The notes beneath the pieces were generated by a model, which was not told where the DNA came from, ran no database searches, and saw only the letters and a list, made by a program, of their open reading frames with translations. A DNA stretch of 64,000 nucleotides, taken from contig CAAFUS010000017.1 of assembly GCA_900766265.1 (NCBI GenBank), forward strand, positions 1-64,000, written 5' to 3'. How positions within the stretch are numbered: position 1 is the first letter of the stretch; each line of letters opens with the position of its first letter. The position numbers and the translations under genes were made by a program. The DNA comes from Pseudomonadaceae bacterium (lineage in GTDB: Bacteria; Pseudomonadota; Gammaproteobacteria; Pseudomonadales; Pseudomonadaceae). This document shows, in pieces, positions 32,736 through 39,816 of this stretch.

Positions 32736-34049
32736 TCAGCCCGCCTTGCGGATCGCCTCGGCGAAACGGCCGAACAGGTCGTCGATGTGGGATTTCTCGA
32801 TGATCAGCGGAGGCGACAGGGCAATGGTGTCGCCGCTCGCGCGTACCAGCAGGCCGTCCTCGTAGCACTGGCGGAAGACGCCATAGGCGCGCTTGCCGAC
32901 GCCCTCGGCGTGGGTATCGAACTGCACGCCGGCGACCAGCCCCACGGTGCGGATGTCGGCGATGTGCGGCAGGTCTTCGAGGTTCTTCAGCGCGCTCTGC
33001 CAGTAGCTCTCCAGCTCGATGGCCTTCTGGAACAGGTTTTCCCGCGCGTAGATGTCGAGGGTCGCCAGGGCGGCGGCGCAGGCGACGGGGTGGCCCGAAT
33101 AGGTGTACCCGTGGAAGAACTCGATCGCGCTGTCGGGGCCGGTCATGAAAGCGTCGTAGAGCTCGTCGGAGACGAACACTGCGCCCATCGGCACGGCGCC
33201 GTTGGTCAGGCCCTTGGCGCAGGTGATGAGGTCAGGGGTGACGCCCCAGCGCTGGGAGGCGAAGGCTTCGCCGACGCGTCCGAAGCCGGTGATGACTTCG
33301 TCGAAGATCAGCAGAATGCCGTGTTTGCGGGTGATCTCGCGCAGTCGCTGCAGATAGCCCTTGGGCGGCAGGATGACGCCGGACGAGCCGGACATCGGCT
33401 CGACGATAACCGCCGCGATGTTCTCCGCCCCGTGCAGAGTGACCAGGCGCTCGAGCTCATCGGCCTTTTCCGCCCCATGTTCGGGCAGGCCCTTGGCGAA
33501 GCGGTTGCGCTCGATGTCCAAGGTGTGTGGCAGGTGATCCACGCCCGGCAACAGGGCGCCGAAGGCCTTGCGGTTGTTTGTCATGCCGCCAACCGAGATG
33601 CCGCCGAAGCCGACGCCGTGGTAGCCCAGCTCGCGGCCGATCAGGCGGGTGCGGGTGCCCTGACCAATGGCGCGCTGGTAGGCGAGGGCGATCTTCAGGG
33701 CAGTATCGACAGACTCGGACCCGGAGTTGGTGAAAAACACCCGGTTGAGCCCGGCGGGCGTGATTTCGCTCAGTCGCTCGGCCAGCTGAAAGGGCAGCGG
33801 ATGCCCCATCTGGAAGGTCGGTGCGAAGTCCATTTTCGACAACTGCTGAGTCACCGCCTCGGTGATTTCCCGGCGCCCGTGCCCTGCGTTGCAACACCAC
33901 AGCCCAGCGGTGCCGTCGAGGATCTGCCGGCCGTCATCGGAGGTGTAGTACATGCCCTCGGCGCGCTCGAGCAGGCGGGGCGCGTTCTTGAACTGCCGGT
34001 TGGCGGTGAAGGGCATCCAGAAGTGATCGGATTGAGCGGTATCGGCCAT
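32736..34049 (-). CDS. gabT2: Class III omega-aminotransferase (GabT2-type)
   Basis: This 437-residue pyridoxal-phosphate enzyme transfers the amino group of an omega-amino acid or diamine (GABA, beta-alanine, putrescine or similar) to a keto acid such as pyruvate. Lys279 in TCAKGLTNG binds the cofactor. The cofactor-ring motif is FDEVITGFGRVG, and the phosphate region is FTNSGSESVDTAL. It starts MADTAQSDHFWMPF. It lies beside rpmG and divergent from kauB, as gabT2-kauB do in P. aeruginosa, which supports the name. BauA-type beta-alanine transaminases are close relatives and cannot be excluded. Confidence 0.82.
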   Translation of the reverse strand: MADTAQSDHFWMPFTANRQFKNAPRLLERAEGMYYTSDDGRQILDGTAGLWCCNAGHGRREITEAVTQQLSKMDFAPTFQMGHPLPFQLAERLSEITPAGLNRVFFTNSGSESVDTALKIALAYQRAIGQGTRTRLIGRELGYHGVGFGGISVGGMTNNRKAFGALLPGVDHLPHTLDIERNRFAKGLPEHGAEKADELERLVTLHGAENIAAVIVEPMSGSSGVILPPKGYLQRLREITRKHGILLIFDEVITGFGRVGEAFASQRWGVTPDLITCAKGLTNGAVPMGAVFVSDELYDAFMTGPDSAIEFFHGYTYSGHPVACAAALATLDIYARENLFQKAIELESYWQSALKNLEDLPHIADIRTVGLVAGVQFDTHAEGVGKRAYGVFRQCYEDGLLVRASGDTIALSPPLIIEKSHIDDLFGRFAEAIRKAG

Positions 34050-34206
34050 GGAGAAGCTCCGGAGCAGGGGGCGTGTGCGCCGAGTCTATGTTTAATAAAT
34101 CGAACAAAACAAGGCTGAAACCCGGCCGTTCGTAAAAAATATTGATATAGCAGTCAGCGCGGTTTAGGGTGCTTTTTTCCATGGTCGACCACCCCGAGGA
34201 ATTCCC

Positions 34207-35700
34207 ATGACCCGCCTGACTCTCGCCGACTGGCAACAGCGCGCCCGCGACCTGCAGATCGAAGGTCGCGCCTTCATTCAGGGCGAATACACCGGAGCCG
34301 CAGCCGGAGCGACCTTCGACTGCATCAGCCCGCTCGACGGCCGGGTACTCGCCCAGGTGGCCAGCTGTGATCAGGCGGACGCGGACCGTGCGGTGCAAAG
34401 TGCGCGTAAGGCTTTCGAGGCGGGAGTCTGGTCGCGCCTCGCGCCGGTCAAGCGCAAGGCGGTGATGATTCGCTTCGCCGGACTGCTCGAAGCGCACCGC
34501 GAAGAGCTGGCGCTGCTGGAAACCCTGGACATGGGCAAGCCGATCAGCGACTCGCTCCAGGTGGACATCCCCGGCAGCGCGCGGGCACTGCGCTGGAGCG
34601 GCGAGGCGATCGACAAGATCTACGACGAGGTGGCTGCTACCGCGCATGACGAACTCGGTCTGGTGACCCGTGAGCCGGTGGGCGTGGTCGCGGCCATCGT
34701 GCCGTGGAATTTCCCGCTGATGATGGCGTGCTGGAAGCTGGGCCCTGCGTTGTCGGCAGGCAACTCGGTGATCCTCAAACCTTCGGAGAAGTCACCGCTG
34801 ACGGCGATCCGAGTTGCGGCATTGGCGCTCGAAGCCGGCATCCCGCCGGGCGTGCTCAACGTGCTGCCGGGCTACGGCCACGCGGTCGGTAAAGCGCTGG
34901 CCTTGCACATGGACGTCGATACCCTGGTGTTCACCGGCTCGACCCGGGTGGCCAAGCAGTTGATGATCTATGCCGGCGAGTCGAACATGAAGCGCGTCTG
35001 GCTGGAGGCAGGGGGCAAGAGCCCGAACATCGTGTTTGCCGATGCGCCGGACCTCAAGGCCGCGGCCAGTGCCGCCGCGAGCGCCATCGCGTTCAATCAG
35101 GGCGAAGTGTGTACCGCCGGTTCGCGCCTGCTGGTGCAGCGCTCGATCAAGCAGGAATTTCTGCCCATGGTGGTCGAGGCGCTCAAGGCCTGGAAGCCGG
35201 GCAACCCGCTCGATCCCGAGACCAACGTTGGCGCGCTGGTCGATACCCAGCAGCTTGGCACGGTGCTCGGCTATATCGAGGCGGGCCGCGAGGGCGGCGC
35301 TCAGGTGCTGGTTGGCGGTCGCCAGACCCTGCAGGAGACCGGCGGGCTGTATGTCGAGCCGACCATCTTCGATGGTGTCGACAACGCAATGAAGATCGCT
35401 CAGGAAGAGATTTTCGGCCCGGTGCTGTCGGTGATCGAGTTCGATGAGCTCGACGAGGCCATCGCCATTGCCAACGACACCCAGTACGGCCTGGCGGCGG
35501 CGGTGTGGACCTCCAACCTGTCCAAGGCCCACCTTGTCGCCAAGGCGCTGCGGGCCGGTAGCGTCTGGGTCAACCAGTACGATGGCGGCGACATGACCGC
35601 GCCCTTTGGTGGCTTCAAGCAGTCGGGCAACGGTCGCGACAAGTCGCTGCATGCCTTCGACAAGTACACCGAGCTGAAAGCGACCTGGATAAAGCTTTGA
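34207..35700 (+). CDS. kauB: Aldehyde dehydrogenase for aminoaldehydes (KauB/PuuC-type)
   Basis: This 497-residue NAD-dependent aldehyde dehydrogenase has catalytic Cys302 (QGEVCTAGSR) and base Glu267 (VWLEAGGKSPN). The cofactor segment is VPWNFPLMMACWK and the C terminus FGGFKQSGNGRDKSLHAFDKY is typical of the PuuC/KauB group. This group oxidises 4-aminobutyraldehyde, 4-guanidinobutyraldehyde, 3-aminopropanal and gamma-glutamyl derivatives from polyamines and arginine. Length equals P. aeruginosa KauB. With the divergent aminotransferase it could process putrescine made by AguA/AguB at the far end of this window. GAGGAA precedes the ATG. Confidence 0.85.
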   Translation: MTRLTLADWQQRARDLQIEGRAFIQGEYTGAAAGATFDCISPLDGRVLAQVASCDQADADRAVQSARKAFEAGVWSRLAPVKRKAVMIRFAGLLEAHREELALLETLDMGKPISDSLQVDIPGSARALRWSGEAIDKIYDEVAATAHDELGLVTREPVGVVAAIVPWNFPLMMACWKLGPALSAGNSVILKPSEKSPLTAIRVAALALEAGIPPGVLNVLPGYGHAVGKALALHMDVDTLVFTGSTRVAKQLMIYAGESNMKRVWLEAGGKSPNIVFADAPDLKAAASAAASAIAFNQGEVCTAGSRLLVQRSIKQEFLPMVVEALKAWKPGNPLDPETNVGALVDTQQLGTVLGYIEAGREGGAQVLVGGRQTLQETGGLYVEPTIFDGVDNAMKIAQEEIFGPVLSVIEFDELDEAIAIANDTQYGLAAAVWTSNLSKAHLVAKALRAGSVWVNQYDGGDMTAPFGGFKQSGNGRDKSLHAFDKYTELKATWIKL

Positions 35701-35798
35701 GGAAAAGCAGCTGGAAGCCAGAGGCTGCAAGTCGAAGCAGGCGCAAGCGCGACCTCAGCTTTCGGCTTCAAGCTTCAAGCTTCAAGCGTGCAGCTGCT
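35701..35798. repeat. Extragenic repeat block with tandem GCTTCAA
   Basis: Between two convergent genes. Three tandem copies of GCTTCAA lie at 35765-35785. AGCAGCTG near 35706 is mirrored by CAGCTGCT near 35790, so the block can fold. This style of simple-repeat palindrome is common between convergent genes in this group. Confidence 0.5.
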
Positions 35799-37199
35799 TC
35801 ATTGCCCCCACTTCCCGCTGCGGCGCATCGCTCCCCACTGGTGCTTGCTGCGCGAGAACCACTGCCATAACCCGCGGCACCGCCAGAGCGTGTTGAGCTG
35901 GCGGTAGCCGAAATTCTCCAGCACCGCCATCAGGAACAGCCGCAGCACATCGCGGCGGCGGGTGTAGACGCGAAACGACAGGGTCTCGAGCAGCAGGCCA
36001 TTGACCGACAGCAGGATGCCCATGCCGATGGCGACCAGCAGGAAGGCCGTCATCGCCGCGTAGGAAATCACTCCGAACAGGAACCCGCCGAGCATGAACA
36101 GGTAGCCGACCAGTTCGATCAGCGGACCGATCCATTCGAACAGCGCCATGAACGGCCAGGCCACCCAGCCGGGTGCGCCGCCGCGCCGGCTGAAGGCCAG
36201 CCGTGCATGGCCGGTCAGGCTTTCGGCCAGGCCTCGTTGCCATCGGCTGCGCTGGCGGCCGAGGGTGCCCAGGTCTTCCGGGCATTCGGTCCAGCAGATC
36301 GGGTCTGGCAGGTAGCGGATGCGGTAGGGCAGCCGTCGCTCGCGGTGATAACGGTGCAGGCGTACCACCAGCTCCATGTCTTCACCGACCGTGTCGGTGC
36401 GGTAGCCGCCAACAGCCATCACCCGTTCGCGGTCGAACAGGCCGAAGGCGCCGGAAATGATCAGCACGGCGTTCATTGGCGACCAGCCGAGGCGGCCGAA
36501 CAGGAAGGCGCGCAGGTACTCGACGATCTGAAAACGCGCCAGCCAGTTGTCCGGCAGCCCCGCCTGGATCAGGAAGCCGCCGCGCACCTGCGAGCCGTTG
36601 GCGATGCGCACCGTGCCGCCGGCGGCCACCGTGCGTTCATCTTCGAGAAATGGCTGGACCACCCGCAGCAGGCTGTCGCGCTGCAGGATCGAGTCGGCAT
36701 CCACCCCGCAGAACAGGTCGTGTCGTGCCGCGTTGATGCCGGCGTTGAGCGCGTCGGCCTTGCCTCCGTTGACCTTGTCGATCACCCGCAGGTTGGCATA
36801 GCGTCGCGACCGGTAGATGCCCAGAACCGGCTTGTGTGCTACTGCCTGGCGCAGTGGCTCGGGGTGCGGCACCAGATCGAATTCCTCGATCAGTACCGCC
36901 AGGGTGTCGTCCTTCGAACCGTCGTTGACCACCACCACCTCGAACTCCGGGTATTGCAGCTGCAGCATCGAGCGCACCGAGGTGCGGATGGTGGCCTCCT
37001 CGTTGAACGCCGGCATCAGCACCGAAATGGGCGGCTCCACCCCCAGGTAGGGAACCGCCTCGCCGGTTTCGGCGCGGCGGCGCATGTAGCCCATCAGGCT
37101 GACCATCGACAGGCCGTTGAGCAGCAGGTACATGCCGTTGAGCAGCAGGAAGTAGAGGATGAAGCCGAGCTGGAGCCACCACAGCCAGTCCTGGTTCAT
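35799..37199 (-). CDS. Family 2 glycosyltransferase, membrane-embedded (PgaC/YaiP-like)
   Basis: Processive-type glycan synthase of 466 residues in the inner membrane. Two N-terminal hydrophobic segments (about 1-35) precede the GT2 catalytic domain. That domain has VVVNDGSKDDT, the metal-binding CGVDADS, the acidic VGEDMEL motif and the QRSRWQRG motif characteristic of cellulose, chitin and poly-N-acetylglucosamine synthases. About four C-terminal helices follow. The start at 37199 overlaps the HEAT gene stop (ATGA) and fixes the N terminus. It is last in a cluster with a YaiO-type barrel and several sensor kinases, so it probably makes the polymer that the barrel handles. E. coli pairs YaiO with a similar GT2 protein, YaiP. 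The sugar is not deducible. Confidence 0.85.
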   Translation of the reverse strand: MNQDWLWWLQLGFILYFLLLNGMYLLLNGLSMVSLMGYMRRRAETGEAVPYLGVEPPISVLMPAFNEEATIRTSVRSMLQLQYPEFEVVVVNDGSKDDTLAVLIEEFDLVPHPEPLRQAVAHKPVLGIYRSRRYANLRVIDKVNGGKADALNAGINAARHDLFCGVDADSILQRDSLLRVVQPFLEDERTVAAGGTVRIANGSQVRGGFLIQAGLPDNWLARFQIVEYLRAFLFGRLGWSPMNAVLIISGAFGLFDRERVMAVGGYRTDTVGEDMELVVRLHRYHRERRLPYRIRYLPDPICWTECPEDLGTLGRQRSRWQRGLAESLTGHARLAFSRRGGAPGWVAWPFMALFEWIGPLIELVGYLFMLGGFLFGVISYAAMTAFLLVAIGMGILLSVNGLLLETLSFRVYTRRRDVLRLFLMAVLENFGYRQLNTLWRCRGLWQWFSRSKHQWGAMRRSGKWGQ

Positions 37200-38304
37200 G
37201 GGCGCATCTCCGCGATGGCGCGGCGCAGCGCGTCCTGCCCGTATCGATCCGGAACGCTGGCGAGCAGCGCATTCAGGCGTTCCGCCGTCGCTCCCGGCAT
37301 GGCGGCGAGGCTGTCGGCAGCCGCCTGGCGAACCCACCAGCTGGTATCGCCCAGCAGCGGCAGCAACACGGCTTCGTCGTCGCTGCGTGCCTGTTTGCGG
37401 AAGGCCAGCAACGCCGCGAGACGCACGTCGGGGTGCTCATGGGTCAGCGCCTGTACCAGTCGCGAGCGGTCGCGTGGGTCACCCAGCTCGCTCAGGCACC
37501 TGAGCGCGACCTGCAGTTCGTCGGCGCTGACACTTTCTTCCAGGCGCCCGCGTGCCCAGGGCGCGGCGTGCCTGGGTTCCCCCCAGGCCAGGAGGCTGAC
37601 CAGGCGCTGGCGGCGAGGATCGTCCGAGGCCCGCAGCACGGTCATTAGCGGCGTGGTCACCGCCTGCTCGCCGGCCTGCTGGCAGAGCGCCGCCAGCCGG
37701 GGCATGGCCCAGTCGGGGCGCGACACCGCCAGCGGCAGCAGGACCTGCATCGCCTTGCCCGGGTCCATCGCCACCAAGGTTTGGGCGGCGGCCAGCGAGA
37801 CGATCGCGCTGCGGTTCATGGCCAGCGGTTGGACCGCGTCCCAGTACGCCGCGTCGGCCAGGTGGCGCATGCACGTCAGGCCGATCAGCCGGTTGCGCAG
37901 ATTGCCGCGCAGCAGGGCTTGGGCGTGGTGCTGCATGCCTAGGGCGATCAGCGCGCGGTTCATCCGTTCGCGTGCGGCGCCGCGCAGCTGCAGCTGGGTC
38001 CGATTCCATTGCAGAAGCGCTGTCCCCGAGGCAGCGACGGCGCCTCGGGCAGCGAGTCGCTGAGGCTGCAGAGCGCGAAATAGGGGCGCCAATTGTCGTT
38101 GAACTGCTTGCGCCGGCGCTCACGCCTGGCGGACACCTCTGCCAGCAGCAGGACCTGGAGCAGTACCAGCAGGGTGATGACACCCAGGGCGAGCGCCGAA
38201 TAGACCGCCAGGCGCAGCGTCGTGTCGTCGGGCAGCCAGGCCTGCCAACTGACGGGCCACGGGCTGTCACAGAGCCAGGCGGGACAGACGAGGTCAGAAG
38301 GCAT
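37196..38304 (-). pseudogene. HEAT-repeat membrane protein, interrupted by a single-base frameshift
   Basis: Two adjacent frames together encode one protein of about 369 residues. From 38304 the first frame gives an N-terminal membrane helix (LGVITLLVLLQVLLLAEV) and a basic segment ending LPRGQRF at 38014. The continuation LLQWNRTQLQLRG lies in the other frame, running to 37196. Read as it stands, frame one goes on to CNGIGPS and stops at 37960. Restoring one base after TTC at 38014-38016 joins the two. The second part has HEAT-like helical repeats (PDVRLAALLAFRKQARSD, SWWVRQAAADSLAAM). No slippery heptamer is present, so a deletion or sequence error is likelier than programmed shifting. The start overlaps yaiO by 11 bases and the stop overlaps the GT2 gene. 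It may be an assembly scaffold for the synthase. Confidence 0.75.
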
Positions 38305-39430
38305 GCCGCAGGCCCAACTGCAGCCATTGACGATCGTAGTAATCGCCCTGCTGGTGGTAGCCGACTTCCCAGCTCAACGCCCAGCGGCCATTGAGCCAGT
38401 GACGACCCTGCAGGCTGAGCGCCTTGACGTCGCTGGTGATCAGCTGCTGCTCCTCGACCGCTTCCTCTTCCCCGATGGTCAGGCGCAGGCCGGCGTAGCT
38501 CAGGCCGCTGTAGTAATAGTCCAGAGAGAGGTCATGGCCGATCGGGGTGCCGGCATTGGCGACGTCGGTGACGTTCAGGGTGTAGCCGGCGCGCCAGGCG
38601 CCCCAGTAGCGCTCGGCCGCCATCGCCAGGCGGTCGACCCGGGTGGTCTCGTACTGGGTACGGCGAACACTGACGGCGCCGAGAAAGCCCCGGGGCAGCA
38701 GACGCTGCAGACGCAGGTCGGCATACCACTCGGGCAGGAAGTAGGGGTCGGTCTGATAGCCGACTTCCGATTGCAGCGCCCAGTTGTCGTCCAGCGCGAC
38801 CACCGCGCCGAGCTCGGCACCCTGGTCCCATTCGCCGAAGCGCTGCTCGCGCACCAGCGCGCCGTACCACCCGAGCGCATCGGCCTGCGTCGAAGCGTAG
38901 TCCAGGCGCTGGCTGCGCCAGTTGTCGAAGCCGCTGTCGAGCCAGTCCTGGCGCAGCGACAGCTCCAGTTCGTGACGGCGCCGGGCCGGGCTCTCGGGCG
39001 CCGGCGTGGTGGCGGCCGCGGCCACCGGTGTGATCAGCGCGGCGCGTGCCTGCTGCATCACCTGCTGCACGGCCTCGTAGTCCGGGGCGATCTCGGCCGC
39101 GCGCTCGAGGGGCACCATCGCCGCCTGCGGGCGGTTGCTCCACAGCAGCGCCTGACCCTGCCCGAGCAGATAGTCGGCGTTGTCCGGTTCTCGCCGCAGC
39201 AGCGCCTCGTAGAGCGGCAGCGCCGCCTCGGGGTTGCCTTGCCAGGCGCGAACCCGGGCGAGCAGGAAGCGCGCCTCGGCGTCCTCGGGGTGCTCGGTCA
39301 GATGCCTTTCGAGCGTGGCGCGGGCGCCGGTGAGATCCTGTACCTCGACCTGGCGGTGGGCGGTCTCGACATCGGCCAGCGTCAGGCAGGGCAGCATGCC
39401 CAGGGCAAGCAGAAGGGCACGTGGGGTCAC
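38294..39430 (-). CDS. YaiO-family outer-membrane beta-barrel with TPR domain
   Basis: This 378-residue outer-membrane protein has a signal peptide at about 1-19, then tetratricopeptide-like repeats at about 20-130 (LERHLTEHPEDAEARFLLARVRAW, PLYEALLRREPDNADYLLG). A barrel with alternating aromatic strands follows, ending in LQLGLRHAF; a terminal phenylalanine is typical for barrel assembly. A periplasmic TPR scaffold fused to a barrel resembles exopolysaccharide export proteins such as PgaA, and the family is named for E. coli YaiO. It starts with GTG at 39430, supported by AGGAGG five bases away and a 4-base overlap with the receiver gene. It is probably the exit pore for the polymer made by the GT2 enzyme. 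Confidence 0.82.
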   Translation of the reverse strand: MTPRALLLALGMLPCLTLADVETAHRQVEVQDLTGARATLERHLTEHPEDAEARFLLARVRAWQGNPEAALPLYEALLRREPDNADYLLGQGQALLWSNRPQAAMVPLERAAEIAPDYEAVQQVMQQARAALITPVAAAATTPAPESPARRRHELELSLRQDWLDSGFDNWRSQRLDYASTQADALGWYGALVREQRFGEWDQGAELGAVVALDDNWALQSEVGYQTDPYFLPEWYADLRLQRLLPRGFLGAVSVRRTQYETTRVDRLAMAAERYWGAWRAGYTLNVTDVANAGTPIGHDLSLDYYYSGLSYAGLRLTIGEEEAVEEQQLITSDVKALSLQGRHWLNGRWALSWEVGYHQQGDYYDRQWLQLGLRHAF

Positions 39431-39816
39431 CGGGGCCTCCTGATGAAGCGGCGGATGCGGGCGAGCAGTTCTTCGGGCTGGAAGGGCTTGGTCACGTAGT
39501 CGTCAGCGCCCAGTTCGAGCGCCCGGACGATATCCACCTCGCGCGCCTTGGCGGTCAGCATCAGCACCGGCACCGTTTCCCAACCGCTCTGGTTGCGCAG
39601 CCGTTCGATCAGCTCCAGGCCGTCGTGATAGGGCAGCATGATGTCCATCAGCACCAGGTCCGGCGGCGGCCGACTCTCGATGCGCTCGATGGCCTGCCGG
39701 CCGTCGGCGGCGTGGTCGACCACGAAGCCGTGGCGTTCGAGCATGAAACGGATCAGGAAGGCGATGTCCTCCTCGTCTTCCACCATCAGGATCTGAGGGC
39801 CGGCGGATTCGCTCAT
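39427..39816 (-). CDS. Stand-alone response regulator receiver
   Basis: This 129-residue single receiver domain has no output domain. The acidic pocket is VEDEED, the phosphoacceptor is Asp58 (LMDIMLP), and the conserved threonine and lysine lie in MLTAKA and VTKPF. The start overlaps the hybrid kinase stop and the end overlaps yaiO, so it is made together with both. A CheY-like protein at this place could carry the kinase signal to the export or synthase machinery. Confidence 0.9.
   Translation of the reverse strand: MSESAGPQILMVEDEEDIAFLIRFMLERHGFVVDHAADGRQAIERIESRPPPDLVLMDIMLPYHDGLELIERLRNQSGWETVPVLMLTAKAREVDIVRALELGADDYVTKPFQPEELLARIRRFIRRPR

Noticed and set aside
36207..38063. Plus-strand ORF of 618 codons opposite the GT2 and HEAT genes
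   Set aside because: Antisense to a GT2 enzyme with all catalytic motifs; no independent support.
37960..38304. Programmed -1 frameshift in the HEAT gene
   Set aside because: The junction CGC TTC TGC has no slippery heptamer or obvious downstream pseudoknot; a one-base deletion explains it more simply.
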